Assembly: GCF_015594605.1 (NCBI RefSeq)
Contig: NZ_JADNQT010000014.1
Span: 1-53,074, forward strand
DNA length: 53,074 bases
Origin: Streptococcus sp. HF-1907
Lineage (GTDB): Bacteria > Bacillota > Bacilli > Lactobacillales > Streptococcaceae
Reading direction: 5' to 3'
The notes beneath the pieces were generated by a model. That model made no database searches, was not told where the DNA came from, and worked only from the letters and a program-made list of their open reading frames with translations. Numbering within the stretch: position 1 is the first letter of the stretch; each line of letters starts with the position of its first letter. The position numbers were made by a program, and so were the translations under genes. Positions 27,938 through 39,994 of the stretch are shown one piece after another.

Positions 27938-29659
27938 CTATTCTTTTGGTAAGGTCAAGGGATAGAGGCCTCGAAGGGCATTACAAGCATAGACGGCTGT
28001 CGCCGCTTTTAAGTCATCAAGAGTCAAAACACGTTCAGTAACTTTTCCTGTTTCTAAGAGGTGTCGGCGATAAATGCCATCTAATAGTCCAAGAGAAACA
28101 GGCGGTGTTACCCACTCACCATCTACTTCAAGCACCAAGTTCCCAATACTGGTCTCTGTCAGACGTCCATCTGATAGGTGATAAATCTGCTCTTGTTGAG
28201 CAGGTTGACGATGGGGACGATAACTCGTTTTAAAGTAGGCAAAAGCAGACTGACTGTCCTTATCCTCTTGTTTGACGAGGATAACTTTTTGAAAACTTTT
28301 TGGTAAGTCTTCTAATATCTGGCAGTCCAAAATGAATTTTCCTGATTTTGTCAAATTTATTTTAAGACGATAAGTCTCTTGTTCCAAGTTTCTTAAGAGC
28401 TTCGAGAGTTGGTCTTCTAGGGTAGCTTGGTGGTAGGGATAGTCATAATACTGTGCAGCTTCTTTTAATCGTTTGAGGTGTTCATTGTAGAATTTTATCT
28501 GACCTTTTTCGACTTTTGCTGTTGTGATGAGTTCAAATAGTGGGGAAACTTGCGTAAGAACAGCAGATTTTTGCCGCGTTTCTTCATACTCGTCTCCCGC
28601 TTGACTGTCCCAAGTAATTCCTCCACCTACACCATAATATGCTTGATCCTCCCGCATTTGAAGAGTCCTGATAGAAACATTGAAAATAGCTCTGCCATTT
28701 GGCAAACAAATCCCAATTGTCCCACAATAAATGCCACGTGGCCGTTCTTCCAAGCGATTGATAATGGCCATGATTGAAATCTTTGGAGCACCAGTAATTG
28801 AACCACAAGGAAATAGCGCTTGAAAAATTTGAAGTAGACTGGTTGATGGGTCCAGCTCTCCCTCGATTGTCGAGGTCATTTGCCAGACGGTTCGATATTG
28901 TTCAACATCACAAAGTTTGCAAACCTTGACAGTCCCCGTACGGCAAATACGTCCCATATCATTACGAAGTAAATCCACAATCATCATATTTTCAGCGCGA
29001 TTTTTGAAATCAGCCGCTAGCCAAGCTTTTGCCTCCAAATCTGCCTTGAATTGCGGTTTCCTGGCAGTCGTTCCCTTCATTGGACGAGTCACTAAGGTAT
29101 TGCCAAAACGTTTGAAAAAAAGCTCCGGACTGACAGATAAAATCCGCTTATCATCGTAGGCAATGTAAGCATTGTAGCCTGCTCCCTGCTCCACCATTAG
29201 ACGCTGATAAATTTTCCAAGCATCAGCCCTAAAACGCTGGCTCAATTCCAATGTGTAATTCACTTGATAGGTATTGCCTTGCCGAATCTGAGACTTGATG
29301 TCTGCAATAGCCTCGTCATATCTTTCTTTAGAAATATTAGGTTTCCACTGATTGGGTAAATCTACCGGTGCATAAGTTAGAGGAAAGTCTTCTGTCTGAA
29401 CTTGGTCATGCACCGTAAAATAAGCTAGGTATTCGCCTGCCAAACGATGGCTGGACACCTGAAAATGACTGTCAAAAGCTGACGCTGCCTCGTAGGACAC
29501 ATAACCGACAACATAGAAACCCTTAGCCTGATAGTCATTAACAGCCTGCAAAACTGCCTCTACCTGATTAAGTTCCTTAGCAATCAGTTCCTTTATTGGT
29601 TGGGTAAAACGTAAACGTTGCCCCAAATCTTTAAAATCAATAACTGTTTCAATATGCAT
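27938..29659 (-). CDS. pabB: Aminodeoxychorismate synthase component I fused to aminodeoxychorismate lyase
   Basis: It makes p-aminobenzoate for folate. The 573 residues hold a chorismate-binding domain (about 80-350) with the catalytic lysine in TRPMKGTTARKP; a lysine here marks PabB-type enzymes, whereas anthranilate synthase has alanine. GSITGAPK and the IVDLLRNDMGRI motif follow. The C-terminal third (about 365-573; FYNEHLKRL, ETSIGNLVL, GLLDGIYRRHLL) is a PabC-like PLP lyase domain. No pabA-type glutaminase gene lies beside it, so that subunit must be encoded elsewhere. Confidence 0.92.
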   Translation of the reverse strand: MHIETVIDFKDLGQRLRFTQPIKELIAKELNQVEAVLQAVNDYQAKGFYVVGYVSYEAASAFDSHFQVSSHRLAGEYLAYFTVHDQVQTEDFPLTYAPVDLPNQWKPNISKERYDEAIADIKSQIRQGNTYQVNYTLELSQRFRADAWKIYQRLMVEQGAGYNAYIAYDDKRILSVSPELFFKRFGNTLVTRPMKGTTARKPQFKADLEAKAWLAADFKNRAENMMIVDLLRNDMGRICRTGTVKVCKLCDVEQYRTVWQMTSTIEGELDPSTSLLQIFQALFPCGSITGAPKISIMAIINRLEERPRGIYCGTIGICLPNGRAIFNVSIRTLQMREDQAYYGVGGGITWDSQAGDEYEETRQKSAVLTQVSPLFELITTAKVEKGQIKFYNEHLKRLKEAAQYYDYPYHQATLEDQLSKLLRNLEQETYRLKINLTKSGKFILDCQILEDLPKSFQKVILVKQEDKDSQSAFAYFKTSYRPHRQPAQQEQIYHLSDGRLTETSIGNLVLEVDGEWVTPPVSLGLLDGIYRRHLLETGKVTERVLTLDDLKAATAVYACNALRGLYPLTLPKE

Positions 29660-29741
29660 ACTGATTTCCTTATTCTTTTTTTACAGTATAACATACCAAG
29701 CTCCCCCTTTGTAGGGTGGACAGATATTTATTGCAAACACT

Positions 29742-29770
29742 AAAAAAGAAAATTCATTGCTGAACTTTCT
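29742..29770 (-). terminator. Terminator after ftsK
   Basis: On the minus strand AGAAAGTTCA, loop GCAA, TGAATTTTCT and then TTTTTAG (one mismatch in the stem). Confidence 0.8.
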
Positions 29771-29775
29771 TTTTA

Positions 29776-32148
29776 TTATTCTGTCGTATTGGTTATTAGG
29801 ACTTTGCGGGGTTTAGTGCCTTCGGCTGGTCCGATGACGCCTGCTGCTTCTAATTCTTCCATGAGTCGTGTGGCACGGTTGAAGCCGACAGAAAGTCGGC
29901 GCTGAATCATTGAAGCGCTAGCTTTTTGAGTTTCAAGTACCAAGGCTTTTGCGTCGTTAAAGAGTGGGTCTCCCTCAGAAGCTCCGCTATTTCCACCAGA
30001 AGCATCAGACTCGGAAACCTCTCCTGGGTCGAAACTCTCGTCATAGTCCGCATCAGACTGGTTCTTGATAAAGGTCACGATGCGTTCAACATCATCATCT
30101 GAGATGAAAGATCCTTGCAGTCGGACGGGGTGGTTCTCATCAATGGGCTTGAAGAGCATGTCCCCTCGACCAAGCAACTTTTCAGCACCATTTTCATCGA
30201 GAATAGTACGGCTATCGGTACCGCTGGATACGGCAAAGGCAATACGAGACGGAACATTGGCCTTAATCAGCCCCGAAATAACGTCAACAGATGGGCGCTG
30301 CGTTGCTAAAATCATATGAATGCCGGCAGCACGCGCCTTTTGCCCGAGACGAATGATGGCATCTTCAACTTCCTTGCTGGCAACCATCATCAAGTCCGCC
30401 AACTCATCAACGATAACGACAATGAGCGGTAATGGGATTTGTTTCTCATTGGATTGGGCATTGAATTCCTCTACTTTAGCGTTAAAACCTTCGATGTTTC
30501 GAACACCGACGTGGCTAAAAAGTTCGTAACGGTTTTCCATTTCGTCTACGACTTTTTGAAGTGCCTTGCTGGCTTTACGCGGATTGGTCACTACTGGAAT
30601 CAATAGGTGCGGGATATCATTATAGACAGACAACTCCACCATCTTAGGGTCAACCATGAGGAATTTGACCTGGTCTGGACGAGCCTTCATCAAGATGCTG
30701 GAAATAATGCCATTGACAGCAACTGATTTCCCTGAGCCGGTCGAACCTGCCACAAGCAAATGAGGCATCCTAGCAAGGTTGAAAGAGCGGGCGGTACCAT
30801 TGACAGCTTTTCCTAGTGGCACTTCCAGTAGTTTTTCAGGGTCTGTATTGGATTGCTCCCAAAGTTCGCGGAAGGAAACGGTGGCAATTTCTGAGTTGGG
30901 GACTTCGATACCAACCAGAGATTTTCCAGGAATCGGTGCTTCGATACGAACATCCTTTGCAGCAAGAGCCAGTGCCAAATCATCAGCTAGATTGGAAATG
31001 CGGTTGACACGAACACCAACGGCAGGCTTTATTTCATACTTGGTAACTGACGGTCCAATCTCCGCTCGCTCAACCTTGACGTCGATACCAAAGCTCTTGA
31101 AGGTATCTTCTAAAACCTTGATATTTTTGCGAACCAAGCTCTTTTCCTTGGATTGATTTTTAGGTTTGTCAGGGACAAATAAATCAATGCTTGGTAGCTT
31201 GTAGAGGAGGTTGGTCTTGGGATTGAAGTCAACAGTCACCTCGTCGTCTCCCGACAAATCGTCATCCATATCAAAAACCACTTCTTCAGGCTCTGAATTG
31301 ATTGGTTCAGATTCGTCAGGTAAGTCTGTTGGTTCGTCGTAGCCAACGATTTCTGGTTCTGAGCTTGCAATGACTGGGTCTGCTGCCACTTCTGGTTCAT
31401 CTTCTAAAATTTCACCCGTTTCTGGGTCGACTTTGACTGATGCCAAGTAGGCTTCTTCCTCTGCTTTTTCACGCTCTAAGCGTTCTTGCTCAGCGATAGC
31501 CTTGCGCATTTCGCGTTTGGCAAATCGTGCTTTTTTGCTGGCTTCGTACTTGCTGGTAAGGCTCTGCCATATTTTTTTTGCAAAATCAACCACATCGTAA
31601 ACATCCCAAGTACTCATCAGAAAAATCCCCAGAGATATCAAGAGGAGGCCAATGAAGAAGGAGCCGACATTTGAAAAGAGGAAGGCAACTGGTTTGTAGA
31701 GTAGCGCTCCAAGGAGACCCCCACCCACAAAAGTCGTCACCTTAAACTGAGTCAAATCTTGCAAAATAAGCTGAATGGTTCTGCTAAAAACTTCCTGATT
31801 GTGGTAAGCCGACGATGAAAAAAGATAGGCGTGCCACTCAATCAAAAGTCCCCAGAATAAGATGATAAATCCTGAAATCAGACCCTCTTTCTGGCGCAGC
31901 CATTTAAAACCAAAGAGATAAAAAATAATCGCAAACATAGCTAGGTAAGCTAAACTTCCAACCAGCAAACGAACAACATTATAAACCGTGATGCCAAATA
32001 AGCCCAGACGAATGATGGCAATAAAGAGAATTGCCGTGATGATAAAGGTCGTCACCATCCGCTGAAAGGCTGCTTGTTTTTCCAGGTCAGCCTTGCTTGG
32101 ACGCCGTGTCTTACTTCCTTTTTTTCTTGTTTTTTTCTTTGTAGCCAT
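29776..32148 (-). CDS. ftsK: DNA translocase FtsK/SpoIIIE
   Basis: It pumps chromosomal DNA at the division septum and supports dimer resolution. The 790 residues have a basic N-terminus, four transmembrane helices (about 30-180), an acidic low-complexity linker (about 225-330), the RecA-like motor with Walker A GSTGSGKS and Walker [13 protein letters not shown], and a C-terminal gamma winged helix (about 720-790) that reads KOPS sites. No clear ribosome site is visible before ATG (GCAGAACCT). Confidence 0.96.
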   Translation of the reverse strand: MATKKKTRKKGSKTRRPSKADLEKQAAFQRMVTTFIITAILFIAIIRLGLFGITVYNVVRLLVGSLAYLAMFAIIFYLFGFKWLRQKEGLISGFIILFWGLLIEWHAYLFSSSAYHNQEVFSRTIQLILQDLTQFKVTTFVGGGLLGALLYKPVAFLFSNVGSFFIGLLLISLGIFLMSTWDVYDVVDFAKKIWQSLTSKYEASKKARFAKREMRKAIAEQERLEREKAEEEAYLASVKVDPETGEILEDEPEVAADPVIASSEPEIVGYDEPTDLPDESEPINSEPEEVVFDMDDDLSGDDEVTVDFNPKTNLLYKLPSIDLFVPDKPKNQSKEKSLVRKNIKVLEDTFKSFGIDVKVERAEIGPSVTKYEIKPAVGVRVNRISNLADDLALALAAKDVRIEAPIPGKSLVGIEVPNSEIATVSFRELWEQSNTDPEKLLEVPLGKAVNGTARSFNLARMPHLLVAGSTGSGKSVAVNGIISSILMKARPDQVKFLMVDPKMVELSVYNDIPHLLIPVVTNPRKASKALQKVVDEMENRYELFSHVGVRNIEGFNAKVEEFNAQSNEKQIPLPLIVVIVDELADLMMVASKEVEDAIIRLGQKARAAGIHMILATQRPSVDVISGLIKANVPSRIAFAVSSGTDSRTILDENGAEKLLGRGDMLFKPIDENHPVRLQGSFISDDDVERIVTFIKNQSDADYDESFDPGEVSESDASGGNSGASEGDPLFNDAKALVLETQKASASMIQRRLSVGFNRATRLMEELEAAGVIGPAEGTKPRKVLITNTTE

Positions 32149-32339
32149 AGGTTCTGCATCTACTGATGACTGTCGAAATCAAGTCTCAGAGGCACCTTTC
32201 CCCACTTTCTATAAAATATCGTGCTCCTCTATTTTAACATAAATTCAGTCAGTACCCTAATTTTCCTTTTGCTTTAAGACATGGCTTGCGCTTTTATGGT
32301 AAAATGAAATCTTGTAAAGACAATTATTTAGGAGACAAC

Positions 32340-33146
32340 ATGAAAAAACTTATTTATCTTGGTCTTGCTGTCGTGTCATTGACTGCTCTGACTGGTTGCG
32401 AATCGGTTGAGCGCGCTCTCAAAGGTGATGATTACGTTGATGCCAAAATCGCAGCTAGCTCTAGTTCTGCAGCTAGTGGTCAGTCTCAAAAGACACTTGC
32501 CAAAGTCCTCAAAGCTAACAGTTCCGCCTTTCCCCAACTTAGCGACAAGGTTGGGAAAAATGAAGCTGAAGTCATTTTGAACACTTCCAAGGGTGATATT
32601 ACCATCAAACTTTTCCCAAAATACGCTCCGCTAGCTGTTGAAAATTTCTTGACACACGCTAAAGACGGTTACTACAGTAACCTGACCTTCCACCGTGTCA
32701 TCAAAAATTTCATGATTCAATCTGGCGACCCAAACGGTGATGGAACCGGCGGAAAATCCATTTGGAACGGCAAAAATAAAAAGATTGATTCAGGAAATGG
32801 TTTCAAAAACGAAATTTCACCTTATCTCTATAACATTCGTGGCGCCCTAGCTATGGCAAATGCTGGCACGGACACCAACGGTAGCCAATTCTTCATCAAC
32901 CAAAATAGCGCTGACCAATCTAGTAATTTGTCAAGTTCAACGACTCCGTCAGCCATTATCAAGGCCTATGCCAAGGGAGGAAATCCTAGTCTAGACGGTG
33001 ACTACACGGTCTTTGGACAAGTCATCTCTGGCATGGATATTGTTGATAGCATCGCTTCTGTTGCGACTGACGATTCCGACAAACCCAAAGAGGACATCAC
33101 CATTAAATCTATTGAAATTGTTAAGGATTATGATTTCAGCAAGTAG
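32340..33146 (+). CDS. Lipoprotein peptidyl-prolyl isomerase (cyclophilin type, SlrA-like)
   Basis: A 268-residue surface lipoprotein. The signal peptide ends in the lipobox LTGC (Cys about 20). The mature part carries a cyclophilin domain with FHRVIKNFMIQSGDP, AMANAGTDTNGSQFFI and FGQVISGMD motifs. ATG at 32340 follows TTTAGGAGACAAC; an upstream in-frame ATG lacks a ribosome site. It folds exported proteins at the membrane surface. Confidence 0.92.
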   Translation: MKKLIYLGLAVVSLTALTGCESVERALKGDDYVDAKIAASSSSAASGQSQKTLAKVLKANSSAFPQLSDKVGKNEAEVILNTSKGDITIKLFPKYAPLAVENFLTHAKDGYYSNLTFHRVIKNFMIQSGDPNGDGTGGKSIWNGKNKKIDSGNGFKNEISPYLYNIRGALAMANAGTDTNGSQFFINQNSADQSSNLSSSTTPSAIIKAYAKGGNPSLDGDYTVFGQVISGMDIVDSIASVATDDSDKPKEDITIKSIEIVKDYDFSK

Positions 33147-33150
33147 CAGT

Positions 33151-33182
33151 AAAACCATCAGCCGAGACGACTGATGGTTTTC
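33151..33182. terminator. Bidirectional terminator
   Basis: AAAACCATCAG and CTGATGGTTTT form an 11-bp stem with flanking A and T tracts between two convergent genes. Confidence 0.9.
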
Positions 33183-33992
33183 TTATGCCCATTTTTTGTA
33201 GATAAAGCAGATGCCAAATAGCAGAGCCGAGGTCAGGACAATACTTGAGCCCACAGCTAGGTTAAAAGTGTAACCGAGATAGATACCTACAATCGATACC
33301 AAGGCTCCAATGCTAGACGACAAGAAAATCATTTGGTTTAGTTTTTTGACAAATAGATAGGCTGTCGCTGCTGGCGTTATCAGAAGAGCCACAATCAAAA
33401 TCGTTCCCACGCTCTGCATGGCTGTCACAGAGACCAGTGTCAGCAAAGTCATGAGTAAATAATGATAGAAGGTCACCTTAATGCCCATTGATTTTGCTAG
33501 GACGGGGTCAAAAGAGGTCAGCTGGAGTTCTTTATAGAAGACTTTAATCAAAATCAGAACCATCCCTGAGATGGCAATAGTCACGTACTTGTCAACATCT
33601 TGCACCGCTAAGATATTGCCAAAAAGAATATGAAAGAGATCGGTTGAACTTTGAGCTAGGCCGATGAGGATGACGCCGAGGGCTAGGAAGCTAGAGAAGG
33701 TAATGCCGATAGCAGTGTCACCCTTGATGATGCTGTTCTCCTTGATGTAGGTGATGATTGTCGAGGCTAGGAGACCAAAAATGATGGCACCGATAAAAAA
33801 GTTGAGCCCCAAAATGTAGGATAGGGCAACTCCGGGCAAAACTGCATGGGAAATGGCATCGCCCATCAGCGACATGGAGCGCAAAATAATGAAACAGCCG
33901 ACAGCTCCTGCGACAACACCGATGACAACTCCGGTCACTAGGGCATTTTGCAAGAAATGATACTGCAATAAACCGTCTAAAAACTTGGTCAT
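33183..33992 (-). CDS. mtsC: Mn/Fe/Zn-type ABC transporter permease
   Basis: A 269-residue permease with 8 to 9 transmembrane helices of the ABC-3 family (ISHAVLPGVALSYILG is the family motif). It belongs with the ATPase (4-bp overlap) and binding lipoprotein upstream as a metal importer. Family members in streptococci (MtsC, PsaC, SloB) import manganese and iron. Confidence 0.93.
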   Translation of the reverse strand: MTKFLDGLLQYHFLQNALVTGVVIGVVAGAVGCFIILRSMSLMGDAISHAVLPGVALSYILGLNFFIGAIIFGLLASTIITYIKENSIIKGDTAIGITFSSFLALGVILIGLAQSSTDLFHILFGNILAVQDVDKYVTIAISGMVLILIKVFYKELQLTSFDPVLAKSMGIKVTFYHYLLMTLLTLVSVTAMQSVGTILIVALLITPAATAYLFVKKLNQMIFLSSSIGALVSIVGIYLGYTFNLAVGSSIVLTSALLFGICFIYKKWA

Positions 33993-34711
33993 TGTGCTAC
34001 CTCCTCGTCTAAGAAAATGGCAGAGCCATAAGTTTTCTTAAGATTGGACTTGGTAAAAATCTCTGGGGTCGAACCACAGGCAATTAGCTTTTGGTTTAGC
34101 AGCATCACCTGGTCAAAATAATGACTGACTTTGTTGAGGTCGTGATGGACTACCAAAATCGTCTTACCTGCCTTCCTCAAGTCCCACAATAAATCCACAA
34201 TCAACTGTTCACTCGTGGCATCAATGCCTACAAAAGGTTCGTCTAGAAAAATAATATCTGCTTCTTGGACTAGGCAGCGGGCAACCAACATTCGTTGGAA
34301 CTGTCCACCTGATAATTGACTGATGGGGTGATCCTGAAAAGCTGTTAATTGGAGTTGCTCAATCACCTGATCTACTTTTTGCCAATCGGATGATGTCAAG
34401 TGCTTAAACAAACCGACCGCCTTATAACGACCCAGCGATACACATTCTCGGACGGTAATCGGAAAATGATAGTCGATGTGGCTTTTTTGTTCAACATAAG
34501 CAACTTTTCCGAGTAAATTCGTTTCTTGGTTGTCTAAATAAATCCGTCCTGAACAGGGTACCAAACCTATCAAAGCTTTTAGTAGGGTTGATTTTCCAGC
34601 ACCATTTGGACCAAGAATCCCCATTAACATCGGACCTTCCAGCGATAGGCTGACATCGTCTAAAACTGTTTTTTGACCATAAGTGACGGTCAGATGATTT
34701 GTTGCTAACAT
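33989..34711 (-). CDS. mtsB: Metal ABC transporter ATP-binding protein
   Basis: A 240-residue ATPase with Walker A GPNGAGKST, Q-loop VEQKSHIDYHFP, signature LSGGQ, Walker B IIFLDEPF and switch VHHDL. It powers the importer formed with the permease and lipoprotein. Overlap and spacing (4 and 13 bp) show one operon. Confidence 0.95.
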   Translation of the reverse strand: MLATNHLTVTYGQKTVLDDVSLSLEGPMLMGILGPNGAGKSTLLKALIGLVPCSGRIYLDNQETNLLGKVAYVEQKSHIDYHFPITVRECVSLGRYKAVGLFKHLTSSDWQKVDQVIEQLQLTAFQDHPISQLSGGQFQRMLVARCLVQEADIIFLDEPFVGIDATSEQLIVDLLWDLRKAGKTILVVHHDLNKVSHYFDQVMLLNQKLIACGSTPEIFTKSNLKKTYGSAIFLDEEVAQ

Positions 34712-34724
34712 AGCTTTCCCCTCT

Positions 34725-35651
34725 TTATTTGCTCAAACCTTCAGCAATCTTATCCAAATTCCATTTCATCATGGCGTAATAGCTGTCGCCCGGCTTTCCT
34801 TTTTTAGCGATAGAATCTGTGAAAATTTCAGCGTAGATTGGAATGCCTGTCTCTTTGGCAACTGATTTCATCGGACGTTTATTAACACTGGATTCGACGA
34901 AAAGTGCTGATGGCTTTGTCGTTTTTAATTGTTGGACAAGACGGGTAATTTGGTCTGGTGTCCCCTCTTCTTCAGTGTTGATTTCCCAGATGTAGGCAGA
35001 TGGGACGCCGTAGGCTTTTGAAAAATACTTGAAACAGCCTTCGCTTGTGACAATCAATTTCTTATCCGCTGGAATAGCCTTGAATTTAGTTTTTGCTTCT
35101 TGGTCAAGTTTTTCTAGTTTTGCCACGTAGGCATCTCGGTTTTTAGCATAAAAGGCTTTATTTTTAGGGTCCTTAGCAATCAATATTTTTGCGATATTCT
35201 TAGCATAGATAATCCCATTTTCAAGATTTAACCAGGCGTGAGGGTCTTCCTTGCCCTTTTTATTTTGACCTTCTAGGTAGATGACATCAACGCCATCGCT
35301 GACCGCAAAATAATCTTTATTTTTCACTTTTTGAGCATTTTTGATAAGTTTGGTAAACCAGGCATTCCCACCAGTTTCCAAATTGATACCGTTGTAAAAG
35401 ACGACATCGGCATCTGTCGTTTTCTGAATATCCTCCGGAAGCGGTTCATATTCGTGAGGGTCTTGTCCGATTGGGACAATGCTATGCAGGTCAATCTTAT
35501 TTCCTGCAATCCTTTTGGTCATATCTGCCAAAATGGAATTGGTCACGACCACCTTCAACTTCTCGCTAGAAGCTTGTTTAGCTTTACTTGAACAAGCTAC
35601 AAGACCAACTGCCAACAAGGCGCAAGTCAAGAGCGCTAGCCATTTTTTCAT
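34725..35651 (-). CDS. mtsA: Metal-binding lipoprotein of the ABC importer (LraI family)
   Basis: A 308-residue cluster A-I solute-binding lipoprotein. The lipobox is VGLVAC (Cys about 20). The four metal ligands of the PsaA/MtsA family are present: His in DPHEYEP, His in DPHAWLN, Glu in VTSEGCF and Asp in FTDSIAK. These residues favour Mn/Fe over Zn. It is the first gene of the operon, with promoter and palindromic operator upstream. Confidence 0.94.
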   Translation of the reverse strand: MKKWLALLTCALLAVGLVACSSKAKQASSEKLKVVVTNSILADMTKRIAGNKIDLHSIVPIGQDPHEYEPLPEDIQKTTDADVVFYNGINLETGGNAWFTKLIKNAQKVKNKDYFAVSDGVDVIYLEGQNKKGKEDPHAWLNLENGIIYAKNIAKILIAKDPKNKAFYAKNRDAYVAKLEKLDQEAKTKFKAIPADKKLIVTSEGCFKYFSKAYGVPSAYIWEINTEEEGTPDQITRLVQQLKTTKPSALFVESSVNKRPMKSVAKETGIPIYAEIFTDSIAKKGKPGDSYYAMMKWNLDKIAEGLSK

Positions 35652-35686
35652 AAAAATTCTCCTTTGTTAATCTTATTTATAAAATT

Positions 35687-35704
35687 AATTAAGTTCACTT
35701 AATT
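35687..35704. promoter_or_regulatory. Palindromic operator for the metal-dependent repressor
   Basis: AATTAAGT-TC-ACTTAATT is an 18-bp palindrome with perfect 8-bp arms. It lies just downstream of the transport-operon promoter and upstream of the divergent DtxR-family gene. The AATTAA form resembles SloR/ScaR/MtsR recognition elements. Binding by the neighbouring regulator is inferred. Confidence 0.75.
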
Positions 35705-35712
35705 TTAAAGTT

Positions 35713-35741
35713 AGTATAACCCATCTCTGTGTTTCTGTCAA
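35713..35741 (-). promoter_or_regulatory. Promoter of the metal transporter operon
   Basis: On the minus strand TTGACA (35736-35741), a 17-bp spacer and TATACT (35713-35718). Strong consensus. The operator overlaps the start of transcription. Confidence 0.8.
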
Positions 35742-35807
35742 TCACTTTTATATTTTTTTGCTATAATAGTTTTTGACAATAATTTTGAATGCTAAGAAAG
35801 AGAACTC

Positions 35808-36455
35808 ATGACCCCAAATAAAGAAGATTATTTAAAATGTATTCACGAGCTCGGTGAACAAAATGGCAAAATTTCTAATAAAAAAATCGCTGAAATGATG
35901 CAGGTTTCAGCGCCAGCTGTTTCTGAAATGATTAAAAAAATGATTGCCGAGGAGCTCATTGTCAAAGATAAAACGCTAGGCTATTATTTGACCAAGCAGG
36001 GACTTCTGGTCGTTTCCGACCTTTATCGTAAGCACCGCCTGATTGAGGTTTTTCTAGTCAATCACCTTCACTACACTGCTGACGATATCCACGAAGAAGC
36101 CGAGGTTTTGGAGCACACGGTCTCAACTACCTTCATCGACCGCTTGGACCAGATGCTGGGATTTCCACGATTTTGCCCGCACGGGGGAACCATTCCCCCA
36201 AAAGGAGAATTGCTGGTTGAAATCAATCAGACGACCTTGGGTAATATCAAGAAGCTCGGGCACTACCAGCTTAGTCGCGTCCATGATGATTTCAAACTCC
36301 TCAAATACCTTGAAGAACACCATCTTGCCATGAACAGTCAGATTGAATTGCTGACCATTGATGATTTTGCACAGACTTATCACATTAGCTACGATAATCA
36401 GACATTGACCATTCCAAAAATCATTGCAGAGCAGATTTACGTTAATCCTATTTAG
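35808..36455 (+). CDS. sloR: DtxR-family metalloregulator (SloR/ScaR/MntR type)
   Basis: A 215-residue metal-dependent repressor. It has an N-terminal winged helix (KISNKKIAEMMQVSAPAVSEMIKKM), a dimerisation/metal domain (HRLIEVFLVNHLHY, EEAEVLEHTVS) and a C-terminal SH3-like FeoA domain (about 145-215). It is divergent from the importer it presumably controls. A TATAAT box lies at about 35761. The symbol is by analogy; mtsR or scaR would be equally fair. Confidence 0.88.
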   Translation: MTPNKEDYLKCIHELGEQNGKISNKKIAEMMQVSAPAVSEMIKKMIAEELIVKDKTLGYYLTKQGLLVVSDLYRKHRLIEVFLVNHLHYTADDIHEEAEVLEHTVSTTFIDRLDQMLGFPRFCPHGGTIPPKGELLVEINQTTLGNIKKLGHYQLSRVHDDFKLLKYLEEHHLAMNSQIELLTIDDFAQTYHISYDNQTLTIPKIIAEQIYVNPI

Positions 36456-36463
36456 AGCATACA

Positions 36464-36494
36464 AAAAGAGCTAGGACCAACTCCCAGCTCTTTT
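36464..36494. terminator. Bidirectional terminator
   Basis: AAAAGAGCT and AGCTCTTTT arms lie around a 13-base loop between convergent genes. Confidence 0.85.
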
Positions 36495-36504
36495 CATATT
36501 GCTA

Positions 36505-37197
36505 TTAAGCCAATTCTTTCAAAAATGCCATCAAGACTTGGGCAGATTGTTTGCCTGCTTGGATGATGAATTCATCAAAAGTGATGTTGGCATCGTGGGC
36601 TGCTGTGTCGCTCATGGCACGGATGACGATAAAAGGTTTGCCAGTCGCATGGGTTGCTTGGGCAATGGCTGCGCCTTCCATCTCAACTGCGAGGACCTGT
36701 GGGAAATGACCCTTGATGGCATCAATCTTATCTTGACCTGCAATAAAGCTATCCCCAGTCGCAATCAAACCGATTTTGCTAGCAAGTGATTGCTGAGTCA
36801 AGACTTTTTCAAAGGTTTCCACAAACTTAGCATCCGATTCAAAGTAGAGTGGCTGCATGGACATTTGACCATAGTCATAACCGAAGGCTGTCAAATCCAC
36901 ATCGTGATAGACTAATTTATCAGCAACCACTACGTCACCGATATTAAGCCCTTCTGCTACCGCGCCAGCTGAGCCAGTATTGATGATAGCATCCACACCA
37001 AAAGTTTCCACCAAAATGGCAACACTCATGGCAGACATGACTTTGCCGACACCAGATTGTACCAAGACCAAGTCATGGCCTGCAAATGTTCCAGTATAGT
37101 AAGTATTTGAGAGGACTGTTTCCTCTTTTTTGTTTTCCAAATGTTCCACAAGGAGTTTGAGTTCCTGCTCCATTGCAGCAATAATTCCAATTTTCAT
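36505..37197 (-). CDS. mtnN: 5'-methylthioadenosine/S-adenosylhomocysteine nucleosidase
   Basis: It cleaves MTA and SAH, recycling methyl-cycle products and feeding LuxS. The 230 residues show NTGSAGAVAEGLNIGDVVV, EMEGAAIAQ and the catalytic Asp in MSDTA. The start at 37197 follows GAGGAAACAC; the four upstream in-frame codons are not used. It is downstream of a membrane protein and nudF, an order I recall from other streptococci. Confidence 0.96.
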   Translation of the reverse strand: MKIGIIAAMEQELKLLVEHLENKKEETVLSNTYYTGTFAGHDLVLVQSGVGKVMSAMSVAILVETFGVDAIINTGSAGAVAEGLNIGDVVVADKLVYHDVDLTAFGYDYGQMSMQPLYFESDAKFVETFEKVLTQQSLASKIGLIATGDSFIAGQDKIDAIKGHFPQVLAVEMEGAAIAQATHATGKPFIVIRAMSDTAAHDANITFDEFIIQAGKQSAQVLMAFLKELA

Positions 37198-37205
37198 GTG
37201 TTTCC

Positions 37206-37502
37206 TCATAGTTTAAAGACGGCGTAAAATAGCAGAGCAACCAAAATGATTAGGACAAATAATATGAGATTCAGTTTTTTCTGAAAGGCACTGCGCTTTT
37301 CATTCTCAATACGACGGCTTTTATAAACCATCTTATCCTTGTTGGCTTTACCATGGCTGGCTAGTCGTTCTCGGAGAGATTTGCTTGGACGGTCACCGAC
37401 TTCAATGACTTTGGTCTCTTGATTATCCAAAGGTTGGTCGTCCATCAACTCCCCGCGGTTAGCCTTTTCAATAATCTCATCAGTCAACAGAGGCTTTCCC
37501 AT
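37206..37502 (-). CDS. Single-pass membrane protein between nudF and mtnN
   Basis: A 98-residue protein with a charged N-terminal 70 residues (LTDEIIEKANRGE, many Lys/Arg) and one C-terminal transmembrane helix (about 76-95). The tail-anchored topology leaves most of it in the cytoplasm. Its start overlaps the nudF stop and it ends a few bases before mtnN, so all three are coupled. Function unknown. Confidence 0.75.
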   Translation of the reverse strand: MGKPLLTDEIIEKANRGELMDDQPLDNQETKVIEVGDRPSKSLRERLASHGKANKDKMVYKSRRIENEKRSAFQKKLNLILFVLIILVALLFYAVFKL

Positions 37503-38056
37503 TAGGCCTTACCCCCGAGATGGAGTCCATAATATTGAAGGGCAATGATGGTTTTGGCATCCTTGATGGCGCCTGTCGCTACCAAATCCATGCACTCCTC
37601 GTAAGACAATTCAAAGAGTTCCAGCACCTCATCATCATCCTGCGGGCGTGGGTTGACCACTTTTTCCATGTCTGTCGCTAGGTAGAGCTTAATCTTTTCA
37701 TTACAGAAGCCGATAGCGGTGTAAAATTCGTAAAGAAGTTCGAGTTTGCCTGTGTAGTGCGTTTCTTCTTCCAATTCACGCGCAGCTGCTTCAAGCTCAG
37801 ACCCAGCTTCGCCTCTTTCCAACTTACCAGCGGGAATCTCATAAGAAATATCTTCAATAGCCTTGCGGTATTGCTTGACGAGGACGATTTTTCCTTCTGG
37901 CGTTACCGCTAGTACTGCTACCGCTCCGCGGTGAAAGACTAGTTCTCGTTTAGCCTGTCCAAGACCGTTGGGGAGTTGGACATCATCTACCGCAACTTTA
38001 AAAATATGACCGTCAAAAATCTCCGTCCGTTTGATGGTTTTTTCTTCAAATTCCAT
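37502..38056 (-). CDS. nudF: NUDIX hydrolase, ADP-ribose pyrophosphatase type
   Basis: A 184-residue hydrolase that splits ADP-ribose to AMP and ribose-5-phosphate. The Nudix box (GKLERGEAGSELEAAARELE followed by EET) is complete. It is in a four-gene unit glmU-nudF-membrane protein-mtnN with 1- to 21-bp gaps. Confidence 0.92.
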   Translation of the reverse strand: MEFEEKTIKRTEIFDGHIFKVAVDDVQLPNGLGQAKRELVFHRGAVAVLAVTPEGKIVLVKQYRKAIEDISYEIPAGKLERGEAGSELEAAARELEEETHYTGKLELLYEFYTAIGFCNEKIKLYLATDMEKVVNPRPQDDDEVLELFELSYEECMDLVATGAIKDAKTIIALQYYGLHLGGKA

Positions 38057-38076
38057 AGGTCACACCTCATATTGAT

Positions 38077-39994
<1,918 letters not shown>

